Positions 43,671-52,880 of a DNA stretch of 64,000 nt are shown here, piece after piece. The position numbers and the translations under genes are program-made. Each line of letters begins with the position of its first letter. The stretch's first letter is position 1. The DNA is from Streptomyces maremycinicus (GTDB taxonomy: Bacteria; Actinomycetota; Actinomycetes; Streptomycetales; Streptomycetaceae), in the NCBI RefSeq assembly GCF_001184025.1, contig NZ_BBYG01000009.1, positions 434,001-498,000 of the forward strand, written 5' to 3'. Below the pieces are notes generated by a model that was not told where the DNA came from, ran no database searches, and was given only the letters and a program-made list of their open reading frames with translations.

Positions 43671-45430
43671 CAGGAGCCCGCCGGGCCGAGGTCGGGGGTG
43701 TCGGTGAGCCGGGCGTCGAGGGTGGTGGTGCCGTGCAGTTCGAGGACGACCAGCTCGTTGACGCCGGGCCGCAGGGCGGGGGCCGGGACGTAGAGGGTGC
43801 GCTGCGGACCGCGGCTCCAGTAGCGGCCGAGGGAGAACCCGTTGACCCATGCCTGGCCCTTCGTCCAGCCGGGGAGGGCGAGGAAGGTGTCGGCGGGGGC
43901 CCGCACCTCGAACGTGCCGCGGTGGAGGGCGGGTTCCGCGCAGGTGGGGCTCTCGGCGGGGGCGAAGGCGGCGGTGACCGGTACGTCGTCCAGGGGCAGC
44001 GCGTGGGAGTCCCAGCCGTGCAGGGGCGTGCCGTCGAGGGTGACCGGGCCGAGCAGGCCCTTGGGGACGCCGATGCGGGGGCCGTAGTTGACCCGGCCCA
44101 TGTTCTCCACGAGGACCTCGAGTACGGCGTCGGGGCGGGGGACGTGGACGGGCAGGGTCTCCTCGTAGCGCTCGCGTTCGAGGACGCCCGCGGGGGCGCC
44201 GTCGAGGAAGACCTGGGCGCGGTCGCCCACTCCGCCGGCGAAGTGCAGCAGGCCGGTCCCGGCGGCGGGGACGGGGACGGTGGTCCGGTACAGCGTGAAT
44301 CCGGCCCGTTGGCCCAGCTCGTCCGCGGAACGGGGGTCCGTGGCGCGCACCGGGCGGTCCGCGAGGGACAGGAGCGGGGCGCGGTGGGTCAACCGGACGG
44401 TGACCGGCGGGAGTTTGGGCGAGGGGGCGGGCACCGGCTCGTCCGGGACCGGGGCGTGGCGGGCGATGACCTCACGGAAGGCGTGGTACTTCGGTCCCGG
44501 GTCGCCGCTCTCGGTGAGCGGGGCGTCGTAGTCGTAGGAGGTGACGGTCGGCACGTAGGCGTGGTGGTGGTTGGCGCCGTTGGTGTGACCGAAGTTGGTG
44601 CCTCCGTGGAACATGTAGATGTTGACGGAGGCGCCCGCCGAGAGAAGCCGGTCGAGGTCGGCGGCGGCGTCCTCGGCGTCCCTTCCGTGGTGCGGACCGC
44701 CCCAGTGGTCGAACCAGCCGATCCAGAACTCCCCGCACATCAGGGGCCCTTCGGGCTGTGCCTCGCGGAGCCGCTGGAGGGACTGCTCCACACGGCTGCC
44801 GAACGTGCCGGTGGCGAGGACGCCGGGCAGCACGCCGTTCTTGAGGTGATCGCCGTCGGTCTGGTCGCAGGTGAAGAGGAGTTCCTCGACGCCGCGTGAG
44901 CGCAACGCGTGCTCGAGGTGCTCCAGGTAGGCGATGTCGTCGCCGTAGGCGCCGTACTCGTTCTCCACCTGTACGGCGATGACCGGACCGCCCCGCGCCG
45001 CCATGTGCGGCAGGAGCGGCGGGAGGAGGAGGTCGAGGTAGCGGTCCACGATGTCGGTGAAGCGGGGGTCGCTGGTGCGCAGGCGGATGTCGGGGGCGGT
45101 GGTGAGCCAGTGCGGCAGACCGCCGCCGTCCCACTCGGCGCAGATGAAGGGACCGGGGCGGAGGAGGACGCGCAGGCCCTCGGCGGCGGCCAGTCGCAGG
45201 AAGCGGGGCAGGTCGAGGAGTCCGTCGAGGACGAGGGTGCCGGGTTCGGGCTGGTGGAGATTCCACGGGATGTACGTCTCGACCGTGTTCAGGCCCATGA
45301 GGCGGGCCTTGCGCAGCCGGTCGGCCCACTGGTCGGGGTGGACGCGGAAGTAGTGCAGGGCGCCGGAGAGGATGCGGAACGGTTCACCGTGCAGGAGGAA
45401 ACCGTCGGAGGTCGTGGTCAGGGCCGGCAT
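43670..45430 (-). CDS. Glycoside hydrolase family 35 beta-galactosidase, compact form
   Basis: A 586-residue GH35 enzyme. FLLHGEPFRILSGALHYFRVHPDQW opens the barrel, the acid/base glutamate is in VQVENEYGAYGDD, the nucleophile in LMCGEFWIGWFDHWGG, and the C-terminal jelly rolls end in WVNGFSLGRYWSRGPQRTLYVP. It hydrolyses terminal beta-galactose. The ATG at 45430 follows GAAGGGA. The reading frame has no stop upstream and runs into the C-terminal part of the neighbouring transporter, which is discussed as a finding. It is part of the LacI-controlled operon. Confidence 0.88.
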   Translation of the reverse strand: MPALTTTSDGFLLHGEPFRILSGALHYFRVHPDQWADRLRKARLMGLNTVETYIPWNLHQPEPGTLVLDGLLDLPRFLRLAAAEGLRVLLRPGPFICAEWDGGGLPHWLTTAPDIRLRTSDPRFTDIVDRYLDLLLPPLLPHMAARGGPVIAVQVENEYGAYGDDIAYLEHLEHALRSRGVEELLFTCDQTDGDHLKNGVLPGVLATGTFGSRVEQSLQRLREAQPEGPLMCGEFWIGWFDHWGGPHHGRDAEDAAADLDRLLSAGASVNIYMFHGGTNFGHTNGANHHHAYVPTVTSYDYDAPLTESGDPGPKYHAFREVIARHAPVPDEPVPAPSPKLPPVTVRLTHRAPLLSLADRPVRATDPRSADELGQRAGFTLYRTTVPVPAAGTGLLHFAGGVGDRAQVFLDGAPAGVLERERYEETLPVHVPRPDAVLEVLVENMGRVNYGPRIGVPKGLLGPVTLDGTPLHGWDSHALPLDDVPVTAAFAPAESPTCAEPALHRGTFEVRAPADTFLALPGWTKGQAWVNGFSLGRYWSRGPQRTLYVPAPALRPGVNELVVLELHGTTTLDARLTDTPDLGPAGS

Positions 45431-46278
45431 GCGGGTCCCTTCGTCGATGCGGGCGGACGTACGGAGCGTGCGCTGGGGTTTGGGCTCGGGCCTGAGTTCG
45501 GGCTCGTGCTCGGGCTTGGGCCTGAGTTCGGGCTCGCGCTCGGGCTTGGGCTTGCTCTTGGTTGTGGTTGTGGTCGTGCACGCGCAGGTGGGTGCGCTGC
45601 CGGACGGCCGGGGGGGGCATGTCGCCGGTTTCGGGTGGGTGGCCCGGGTCAGCCGGAGGGTGGCCGCGAGGCAGACGGCGGAGACCGCTGCGAGGAGGAG
45701 GGGGACCGCTCGGACGCCGGACCACTCGATGACCTTGCCGAGGGCGGGACCCGCGGCGACGCCGCCCAGCAAGGACGCGGCGATGACGACCGCACCGGCC
45801 CGGCGGGCGTGCGGGGCGGCCCGGTGCAGCCAGGGCAGTCCGGTGGGGAAGGTCGGTGCGATGAAGGCCGTAGTCGATGCCGCCGAAGCCGAGGCCCGCG
45901 AGGAGCGACGAGGTGAGGGCCAGGGGCCAGTTCGGTGCGACCGCGAAGCCCGCCGCGCCGACGGCCATCAGCAGATACGAGGCTGCCAGGATCCGCCGGT
46001 TGCCGGTACGGCCGTACAACCGGTCGAAGAGCAGGACTCCGGCGACCCCGCCGACTAAGTGCGCGCTGAGCCCGAGCCCGGCGGCGGAGGGCGAGAGTCC
46101 GAACTCCCCGCAGAGCCGGGATCGCGGGGCCGTAGAACGCCTGAAGAGCGCCGATGAGCATGAAGCCGACGCAGGAGGCGACCACGGCGGACGTGGTGAA
46201 GACCGGGCCGGGGGCGACGGAAAAGGCCGGAGCGGGGGCGGGAGCCGGGGCGTGCTGTGCCGTGGGGTGGTCGGTCAC
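45431..46278 (-). pseudogene. MFS sugar transporter with two frameshifts
   Basis: Three frames give consecutive parts of one major facilitator: SAVVASCVGFMLIGALQAFYGPAIPAL, then LSAHLVGGVAGVLLFDRLYGRTGNRRILAASYLLMAVGAAGFAVAP, then AFIAPTFPTGLPWLHRAAPHARRAGAVVIAASLLGGVAAGP. Frame changes lie near 46110 and 45870. The piece is also short for a twelve-helix transporter. It is either a decayed galactoside importer or affected by indel errors. It starts with GTG at 46278 and heads the galactosidase operon, so loss would leave the enzymes without their cognate uptake protein. Confidence 0.65.
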
Positions 46279-46343
46279 GCGGGCTCCAGGGGCGGACGGC
46301 CCACCTCTTCGTGGGCGTGCGGGTGATGCTCCGACGGGCAATT

Positions 46344-46359
46344 ATGTTACCGGTAACAT
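46344..46359. promoter_or_regulatory. LacI-type operator ATGTTACCGGTAACAT
   Basis: A perfect 16-base palindrome with a central CG step, 66 bases upstream of the transporter start. TGTTACCGGTAACA matches the general form of LacI-family operators. The lacI gene at the end of the same cluster is the likely ligand-responsive repressor. The spacer from 46360 to 46796 is dominated by GGGGCC-type repeats and contains no other gene. Confidence 0.8.
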
Positions 46360-46796
46360 TCAGCCCGTCAAGATGCCGGGCGCGTGGGCGGCGCTCTTGG
46401 ATTGGGGGGCGGGGTCAGGGGTCAGGGGCCAGGGGCCTGGCCTGCGAGGGCGGGGCCGGGGGCCCGGGCCGGTGAGGGCCGGGGCAGCGCTCAGGAGCCG
46501 GGCCGGGGGCTGGGGCGGACGGGGCCAGGGGCTACTGGGGCCGGTGGGGGCCGGGGCCGGGAGCTACTGGGGCCGGCTGGGCTGGGGCCGGGGGCGTTGT
46601 CAGTGGTGGCTGTCAGCATGGGGGCACGGTCGAAGTGCGCTCCCAACCTAAGCGTGCGATGCCGTGCGGAGGGGGAGGCCGTGCCGCGCCGGCGGGCGCG
46701 CCGACGGTGCACTGGCGGCACCGGAGGGTGTCGCCCCGGGTACGGCTTGGTTGCGACAAGGACTAGTCGCCGTAGGGGCGTTGGGGGGTGGGCAGC

Positions 46797-48212
46797 ATGC
46801 GGTCCATGAGCCGAGACCGGTACGTCGACTTCCTGCGCGCGTGGGCGATCCTGCTCGTCGTGCTGGGCCACTGGCTGATCACCGGGCTGGTCAGGCATCC
46901 GGACGGTGAGATCACCGCCCCGGAGCTGCTGGCGTCCGTGCCCTGGACCCAGTGGCTGACCCTGGGTTTCCAGATCATGCCGCTGTTCTTCCTCGCCGGT
47001 GGGCATGCCGCCGCGGGCTCCTGGGCACGGGCCCGGGACTCGGGTGGGAGTGCCGCGGGATGGGTGGGGCAGCGTGCCGTGCGGCTGCTGCTGCCCACGG
47101 CGGTGTACAGCGGCCTCGTGCTGCTCGCCGTCGGGGTGTGCTCCGCGCTCGGCGTGGACCGCGCCACCCTCGCGCTGGTGGGCTGGGCGATGGCCATGCA
47201 GTTCTGGTTCCTGCCGGTGTATCTGCTGCTCAGCGCCCTGACGCTGATGCTGTACACCCTTCACGAACGGTGGGGGGTGCGCGTGCCCGTGGGCATGGGC
47301 GTGGTGGCGCTCGGCGTCGGCGCGCTCATGGCGGCGGGCGACGCGTCCTCGCGCGGTCCGGCCGTCGAGGCGATCGGGGCGCTCAACTACCTGCTCGTGT
47401 GGGGTGTCGTCTACCAGCTCGGTTTCTGCTGGCGGGACGGGCTGCTGGGCGGCGCCGGGGGGACGCCGCCGCGTGGGCACGGCCGGGCGCTGGCCCTGGC
47501 GGCGGGGGGCGGGGCGGGGTTCGCCCTGCTCGTCGGGCCCGGGCCGTTCCCCGTCAGCCTGATCCTGGTGACCGGGGAGAAACTGAGCAACACCGATCCG
47601 CCGTCGGCTGCCATGCTGGCGTGGAGCCTGGCGCAGGTCGGGACGGCTCTGCTGGTCGCGCCGCTGATACGACGGGTACTGGAGCGGGCGAGGGTGCGGC
47701 GGGCCGTGCGGGTGCTGGGGGCCGGCAGCATGGCGCTCTACCTCTGGCACATGCTGCCGGTGCTGATCGTCGCCGCCGCCTTCTACTTGACCGGGCTCGC
47801 CCCCGAACCCCGCTACGGCTCGGCGGGCTGGTGGGCCCTACGGGTGCCGTGGCTGCTGGTGCTGGGGAGTGTCCTGGTGGGGGTGGTGTGGGCCTTGCGA
47901 CCGCTGGAGCGGAGGCTGGCCGCCGTGGAGCCGCGTGTACGGCCCGGCGCGGGGATCCGGGGAGCGGCGGCCTGGCGCATATGGGCCGGCCTCGGGGTGA
48001 GCGTCTGGGCGCTGACCTATTTCGCGGGGCACGGGTTCGCGTACGGCGGCGAGTTCCCGGCGTGGCCGGCCGTGGGACTGGGAGTGGGCACGCTGTGCGT
48101 GGCCTTCCCTCGCCGGGCCGACGGAAGCGAAGGGGGCACGCCGGTCGAGGGGGGCGCCGCGACGGTCCCGGGGGGCGTGATGGTGCCGGGGGCGGGTGGT
48201 GTCGCTCGGTAG
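46797..48212 (+). CDS. Membrane acyltransferase (acyltransferase 3 family)
   Basis: An integral membrane protein of about 471 residues. The start RDRYVDFLRAWAILLVVLGHWLITG carries the family signature R-x-x-x-D-x-x-R-x-x-x-I-x-x-V-x-x-H; many transmembrane helices follow (FQIMPLFFLAGGHAA, AVRLLLPTAVYSGLVLLAVGV). Such enzymes O-acylate cell-surface sugars or secondary metabolites. The ATG at 46797 follows a G-rich ribosome site; ATG at 46806 is possible. It is divergent from the galactosidase operon. The acceptor is unknown. Confidence 0.82.
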   Translation: MRSMSRDRYVDFLRAWAILLVVLGHWLITGLVRHPDGEITAPELLASVPWTQWLTLGFQIMPLFFLAGGHAAAGSWARARDSGGSAAGWVGQRAVRLLLPTAVYSGLVLLAVGVCSALGVDRATLALVGWAMAMQFWFLPVYLLLSALTLMLYTLHERWGVRVPVGMGVVALGVGALMAAGDASSRGPAVEAIGALNYLLVWGVVYQLGFCWRDGLLGGAGGTPPRGHGRALALAAGGGAGFALLVGPGPFPVSLILVTGEKLSNTDPPSAAMLAWSLAQVGTALLVAPLIRRVLERARVRRAVRVLGAGSMALYLWHMLPVLIVAAAFYLTGLAPEPRYGSAGWWALRVPWLLVLGSVLVGVVWALRPLERRLAAVEPRVRPGAGIRGAAAWRIWAGLGVSVWALTYFAGHGFAYGGEFPAWPAVGLGVGTLCVAFPRRADGSEGGTPVEGGAATVPGGVMVPGAGGVAR

Positions 48213-48279
48213 GGCGGTGCGGCCGGTCTCGGTAGGGCGGTGTCGGTAGGGCGGTGCGGCCGGTCTCGGTAGGGCGGTG

Positions 48280-49413
48280 TCAGGCTGTGCGCTTGCGGGC
48301 CGTCGTCGTCTTCTTCGCGGCCGACTTCTTCGCCGTCGTCTTCTTCGCGGTGGCCTTCTTGGCCGTGCTCTTCGACGCCGCCGTGCTCTTCGACGCCGCC
48401 GTCTTCTTCGCCGACTGCGTCGACTTGGCCGTCTTCGCGGTCGACTTCCTCGGGGCCGCCGTGGTCTTCTTCGCCGTCGACGTCGAGGTCGACTTCTTGC
48501 CGCCCGTCCCCTTGGGCGCCGTACGGGCCGACCTGCGCTGCGAGAGGTGTCTGACCTCGGCCGCCGAACCCGTTTCCTGGTCCGCCTCCTGGTCGGTCTC
48601 CTCCTCCGCCTCCGAAGCGGCCTTCTCCGGTTCCTCGCCGCGTGACTTCTTCGCCGCCCGCACGCTCTTCTCCAGGGCCGCCATCAGGTCCAGCACCTTG
48701 CCACTGGACGGCGCGGACGGGGCCTCGGGGGGTGTCTCGCCGGCCGCCTTCGCCGCCACGACCTCCTCCACCGCCTCGCGGTACTCGTCGTGCAGGTCCT
48801 CCAGGTCGACCTCGCCGAGGGTGTCCATCAGGGCGTCCGCGAGGTCGAGTTCCTTGTCGCGGACGGTGACCGAGGTCTCCGGGGCCACGCCTTCCGGTGC
48901 GCGGACCTCGTCCGGCCAGAGCAGACCGTGCATGGCGATCGCCTCGCCGACCACGCGGAGCATCCCGAGGCGCTCACGGCCGCGCAGGGCGTACTTCGCG
49001 ATCGCCACCTTGTGGCTGCGTTTCAGGGCCTCCCTGAGCAGCGTGTACGGCTTCGCCGCCGGCGCACCGCCCGCCTGGAGGTAGTAGGCGGCGTCCATCT
49101 GGAGCGGGTCGATCCGGTCGGCCGGGACGAAGGCCACGATCTCGATGGTCTTCGCGGTCGGCAGCGGCAGATGGGACAGGTCCTCGTCGGTGATCGGGAT
49201 GATCGTGCCGTCCGCGTCCTCCCAGCCCTTGCCGATCTCGGCCGAGCTCACCTCGCGGTCCTCCAGCTCGCACACCTTGCGGTAGCGGATGCGGCCGCCG
49301 TCCTCCGTGTGGATCTGGCGGAAGGAGATCGAGTGGCTCTCGGTGGCGTTCACCAGCTTGATCGGGATGCTGACGAGGCCGAAGGAGATGGCGCCGTTCC
49401 AGATGGATCTCAC
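48280..49413 (-). CDS. ku: Ku protein of bacterial NHEJ
   Basis: A 377-residue homodimeric DNA-end binder. The Ku core begins VRSIWNGAISFGLVSIPIKLVNATE and contains KVCELEDREVSSAEIGKGWE and YYLQAGGAPAAKPYTLLREAL. The last 110 residues form an extended Lys/Ala/Ser/Thr-rich histone-H1-like tail (KKTAASKSTAASKSTAKKATAKK). I use GTG at 49413 because AGGAGG lies eight bases upstream; an earlier GTG at 49422 abuts the ribosome site. It is divergent from ligD, as in many actinobacteria. The tail probably aids DNA bridging. Confidence 0.92.
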   Translation of the reverse strand: MRSIWNGAISFGLVSIPIKLVNATESHSISFRQIHTEDGGRIRYRKVCELEDREVSSAEIGKGWEDADGTIIPITDEDLSHLPLPTAKTIEIVAFVPADRIDPLQMDAAYYLQAGGAPAAKPYTLLREALKRSHKVAIAKYALRGRERLGMLRVVGEAIAMHGLLWPDEVRAPEGVAPETSVTVRDKELDLADALMDTLGEVDLEDLHDEYREAVEEVVAAKAAGETPPEAPSAPSSGKVLDLMAALEKSVRAAKKSRGEEPEKAASEAEEETDQEADQETGSAAEVRHLSQRRSARTAPKGTGGKKSTSTSTAKKTTAAPRKSTAKTAKSTQSAKKTAASKSTAASKSTAKKATAKKTTAKKSAAKKTTTARKRTA

Positions 49414-49477
49414 GTGCAGCACCCTCCTGAATATCCTGAATGAGCCTTATGTGATGGTTTCATGTGATTCTCATCGT

Positions 49478-50359
49478 ATGACGCCGATCACTGAGGTGGA
49501 GGGGAGACGGCTCGCGCTCAGCAATCTGGAGAAGGTGCTGTATCCGGCGACCGGCTTCACCAAGGGCGAGGTGCTGCACTACTACGCGACCGTCGCCGAC
49601 GCGCTGCTCCCCCATCTGCGCGACCGGCCGCTGTCCTTCCTGCGCTACCCGGACGGGCCCGACGGGCAGGTCTTCTTCGCCAAGAACGTGCCGCCGGGGA
49701 CGCCCGAATGGGTCACCACCGCCGAGGTGCCCCGGTCGGAGGGGCCCGCGCGGATGGTGGTCGTGCAGGATCTGCCGAGTCTGGTCTGGGCGGCGAACCT
49801 CGTCACGGAGTTCCATACGCCCCAGTGGGTGATCCAGGATCCCGCTGTCGCCGACCGGCTCGTCCTCGACCTCGATCCGGGGCCGCCCGCGACCGTCGTC
49901 GAGTGCTGTGAGGTCGCGGTGTGGCTGCGGGAACGGCTCGCGGCGGACGGGATCGAGGCGTGGCCGAAGACGTCCGGGTCGAAGGGGCTGCATCTGCTGG
50001 CGGCGGTGCGGGGGGCGTCCTCCGAACGGGTCACGGAGTACGCGAAGCAGCTGGCCGTGGAGGCGGAGCGGGTGATGCCGCGGCTGGTTCTGCACCGGAT
50101 GACGCGGAGTCTGCGGCCGGGGAAGGTGTTCGTGGACTGGAGTCAGAACGCGGCGCGGAAGACGACGGCGGCGCCGTACACGTTGCGGGCGCGGGCTGAG
50201 CCGACGGTGTCGGCGCCGGTCACGTGGGGGGAGGTGGAGGAGTGTCGGTCGGTGGGGACGCTGACGTTCTCGGCGTCGGACATCGCTCCGCGGGTTCAGG
50301 ATTTCGGGGATCTGTTGGCGGGGTTGCTCGATGCGGGGCGGGCGGGGGCGGTGCCGTGA
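49478..50359 (+). CDS. ligD: LigD-type DNA repair primase-polymerase domain protein
   Basis: A 293-residue stand-alone polymerase domain of the LigD family. KVLYPATGFTKGEVLHYYATVADALLPHLRDRP starts the fold; the catalytic aspartates are in VLDLDPGPPA, with the KTSGSKGLHLLAAV histidine loop and VFVDWSQN following. No ligase or phosphoesterase domain is attached, as is usual for Streptomyces, where LigD functions are split. It works with the adjacent divergent Ku in non-homologous end joining. The ATG at 49478 is chosen over an upstream in-frame ATG by position of the conserved start. Confidence 0.9.
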   Translation: MTPITEVEGRRLALSNLEKVLYPATGFTKGEVLHYYATVADALLPHLRDRPLSFLRYPDGPDGQVFFAKNVPPGTPEWVTTAEVPRSEGPARMVVVQDLPSLVWAANLVTEFHTPQWVIQDPAVADRLVLDLDPGPPATVVECCEVAVWLRERLAADGIEAWPKTSGSKGLHLLAAVRGASSERVTEYAKQLAVEAERVMPRLVLHRMTRSLRPGKVFVDWSQNAARKTTAAPYTLRARAEPTVSAPVTWGEVEECRSVGTLTFSASDIAPRVQDFGDLLAGLLDAGRAGAVP

Positions 50360-51317
50360 TCTGACCCCCGGGTCCGGTCCTTCTCCCCGGCCCGGCTCGG
50401 CCTGCGGCCCGCCGGCTCTTCCCGGTCCCGCTCGGCCTGCGGCCCGCCGGCTCTTCCCGGTCCCGCTCGGCCTGCGGCCCGCCGGCTCTCCTCCGGCCCT
50501 GCCCCTCTCCTTGCCCCTGGGGATTCTTCTCCGGCCCGGCCCGCATTCTCCGGCCCGGCCCGCATTCTCCGGCCCGGCCCGCATTCTCCGGTCCGGCTCT
50601 CCTCTCCCGGCCTGCTCGCGACCTGCGGCCCGCTCGCCCTTCTCCGGCCCAGGTCTTCTCCTCGGGCCCGGCCCCTCTTCTCCTGCCTGCTCGCTCTCCC
50701 CCGCCCAACGGTCTCTCTCGCCCCCGCCGCCCCTACCCGTCCCATCCTCGCCAGGGGCGCTGCCCCTTCGACCCCCGCCCTCAGGGGGCTCCGCCCCCTG
50801 GCCCCCGTTTCGGCCTGGACGGCCTCGTCCTCAATCGCCGGACGGGCTGAGTGACCACCCCGGGGATGAAGGATCCGCCCCCTCGCCCTGCGGAGCCGCG
50901 CGGGCCGATGGATCCACCCCGTGCTCATGGGCCACACGGGCAAAGCATCCCCCGGTACTCATGAGCCGCACGGGCCGCGCAGGCCGCAGGCCAAAGATCT
51001 CCCCGTCCTCATGGACCCCCACAGGCCGCACAGGCCGCACAGGCCGCACAGGCCGCACAGGCCGCACAGGCCAAGGATCCCCCAGTCCTCACGGGCCTCA
51101 CGGGCTCACGGACCCACGGACCCACGGACCCACGGGCCCACGGGCCCACGGGCCAAGGATTCCCCCGTCCTCACGGGACTCACGGGTCCGCACGGGAGAG
51201 TCCCCCCATCTCCACGAGCCGCTCAGGCAAGGATCCCCCGGCCTCACGAGCGACACCGGGGAAGGATTCGCACCCGGGCTCAGGAGGTGTAGCGGCCGAC
51301 GCGGCCGGTTCTCTCGC
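50360..51317. repeat. Repeat-rich intergenic region
   Basis: No gene, but several tandem arrays: a 35-base unit containing CTCGGCCTGCGGCCCGCCGG in three copies (50396-50500); a 19-base unit CGGCCCGGCCCGCATTCTC in about four (50531-50590); a 9-base CAGGCCGCA run (about 51012-51072); and a CACGGACC/CACGGGCC run (51112-51162). Between them lies CTCAATCGCCGGACGGGCTG (50831-50850), a motif I know as a frequent Streptomyces intergenic repeat. The arrays differ from each other and have no unique spacers, so they are not CRISPR. Confidence 0.8.
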
Positions 51318-52121
51318 TCACACCCTCGTCCAGGTCGCGCGGTCGCGGGCCATCGCGTGGAGGGCTTCCACGTCTGCCGGCTTCAGGACGCCGCCCAGGC
51401 GGGACAGGTCGGTGAGGTCGGTGTCGGTCAGGACGCGGACCTCGCGGGGCGGGGTCGTGACGGAGACGTCCGTCGGGCCGACCAGGGCCAGTACGGGGCG
51501 GACCTCGGCCGTCAGGGCGTGGGACGCGCGGTCGGCGTCGGCGCGTACCCGGCGCAGAAGGGGCTCGGGGTCGCGGCGGCCCAGGCCGACCAGCGGGTCG
51601 GCGATGCGGACCCGCTGCTTGCGGGCGTACAGCGCGTGGACCGCGAACAGACCGGCCGGGCCGATGGCCAGGTGGTGGACGCGGTCTCCGCCGGGGAGGG
51701 GCAGGGAGTGCAGGGTGTGCCAGCCGGCGCCGTCGAGACGGTCCAGCGCCACCCCGACGGTCTGCTCGGCCGCCAGGGCTCGCCTGCGCGGGTCGGACCG
51801 GAGGCGGTGGGCGGGGCCCGGTTCGCGGTCCAGGTCGATCAGCAGGGCCTCGCCGGGACGGTTGGGGGCCAGGTCGTCGTCCGGGTGGAGGGAGAGCCGG
51901 GCCAGTTCCGCGGATGTGGGGACCGGGGGCGGCCCGACCGTGACCGGGCCGGTGATGAAGGGGCCGAGAGCCTCGAGGACGTCCTCTCTGCGGTTCTCCC
52001 CGATCAGGTTGATCCTGGCCGCCTCACGGTCGTACCAGGCGATGTTCCTGCCGTCCGTGAGACAGACGTAGAGCCGCTCCTGGCCATGCCGCCAGGTCGG
52101 TATGACGCGCAGTCCGTTCAT
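51318..52121 (-). CDS. NERD-domain protein
   Basis: A 267-residue protein. Residues about 110-215 match a nuclease-related (NERD) domain: GVALDRLDGAGWHTLHSLPLPGGDRVHHLAIGPAGLFAVHALYARKQRVRI. The catalytic-like residues are not all conserved; the usual D-x-x-x-K spacing is altered (IGPAGLFAVHALYARK). The N-terminal part (YVCLTDGRNIAWYDREAARINLIGENRREDVLEAL) is a separate small beta domain. It lies one gene from the NHEJ pair, so a DNA-processing role is plausible but inferred. Confidence 0.65.
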   Translation of the reverse strand: MNGLRVIPTWRHGQERLYVCLTDGRNIAWYDREAARINLIGENRREDVLEALGPFITGPVTVGPPPVPTSAELARLSLHPDDDLAPNRPGEALLIDLDREPGPAHRLRSDPRRRALAAEQTVGVALDRLDGAGWHTLHSLPLPGGDRVHHLAIGPAGLFAVHALYARKQRVRIADPLVGLGRRDPEPLLRRVRADADRASHALTAEVRPVLALVGPTDVSVTTPPREVRVLTDTDLTDLSRLGGVLKPADVEALHAMARDRATWTRV

Positions 52122-52232
52122 GCACCATCACCCCACGACCATGGGAACAGGAGGGGCGCTCCGGGGGCAAGAAGGCGGTTACCTTCAAGGGGAGTTGGGC
52201 AAGCACTGGGCAGCGCGTTTGGGGAGGCGCCG

Positions 52233-52742
52233 TTGCGGACCCGCAGGAAGCAACTCGACGTACCGCCTCCGGACCGTCCGTGGAGCGAGATCGTGCCCGG
52301 CCTGTGGATGGGCGGCCACGAGTTCCGGGGGCGCTCCGGGGAACTGGAACTCGCCGTGGTGCGGGACGAGTTCGATCTCGTCCAGACGCTGACCCGGGCC
52401 CGGCAGGGGCATGGCCCCGATCCCGGGGTGTTGCATCAGGTGTGGCCGATTCCGGACGGTCCGCTGGACGGCACCCAGCTCACCGGGGTGATCCGGCTGG
52501 CGCGGGCGGCGGGGGACGCGATGGACGACGGCCGGACGGTCCTCGTCCGCTGCTACAGCGGCTACAACCGCTCGGGCCTGGTGATCGCCCACGCGCTGGT
52601 ACGCCGGGGGCACTCGGCCGACGAGGCGATCCGGCTGATACGGTCGCGGCGCTCACCGTGGGCCCTGCACAACGAGTTGTTCGTGGAGTACCTGCGGGCG
52701 GGGCTGCCGACGGCCAGGCTTTTGGAGGAACTGGCCGAATAA
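52233..52742 (+). CDS. Dual-specificity-type protein phosphatase
   Basis: A 169-residue phosphatase-like protein. The P-loop is VLVRCYSGYNRSGLVIAHAL, with nucleophile C107 and R113; the usual HC is RC. A general-acid region precedes it (VWPIPDGPLDG). The TTG at 52233 has GGGGAGG at ideal distance; the alternatives upstream have none. Such enzymes act on phosphotyrosine, phosphothreonine or nucleotides. The substrate is unknown. Confidence 0.75.
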   Translation: MRTRRKQLDVPPPDRPWSEIVPGLWMGGHEFRGRSGELELAVVRDEFDLVQTLTRARQGHGPDPGVLHQVWPIPDGPLDGTQLTGVIRLARAAGDAMDDGRTVLVRCYSGYNRSGLVIAHALVRRGHSADEAIRLIRSRRSPWALHNELFVEYLRAGLPTARLLEELAE

Positions 52743-52880
52743 TCGTTTCGCCATGGTCAGGACCCCGGCACCTCCAGCGCTTCGCCATCCCCGGCCCACC
52801 AGTACGCAAAACGGACTTCCTTACGAATAAGGTGTACGGGCCTGACGTCGCCGTATCCCCAGAGGAGTCACAGGAGTCCC

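Noticed and set aside
41061-43793. 910-codon plus-strand frame opposite the GH35 gene
   Set aside because: Gly/Arg/Val-rich shadow without recognisable domain; the minus strand encodes a clear GH35 enzyme.
46491-47750. Minus-strand frame of 419 codons opposite the acyltransferase
   Set aside because: Pro/His/Arg-rich translation; the plus strand has a membrane acyltransferase with family signature.
50396-51162. Possible CRISPR array
   Set aside because: Units are directly adjacent with no unique spacers, periods differ between arrays, and no cas genes are near.
50331-52742. 803-codon plus-strand frame
   Set aside because: It runs through tandem-repeat spacer and antisense to the NERD gene; only its last 169 codons, starting at TTG 52233, are a real gene.
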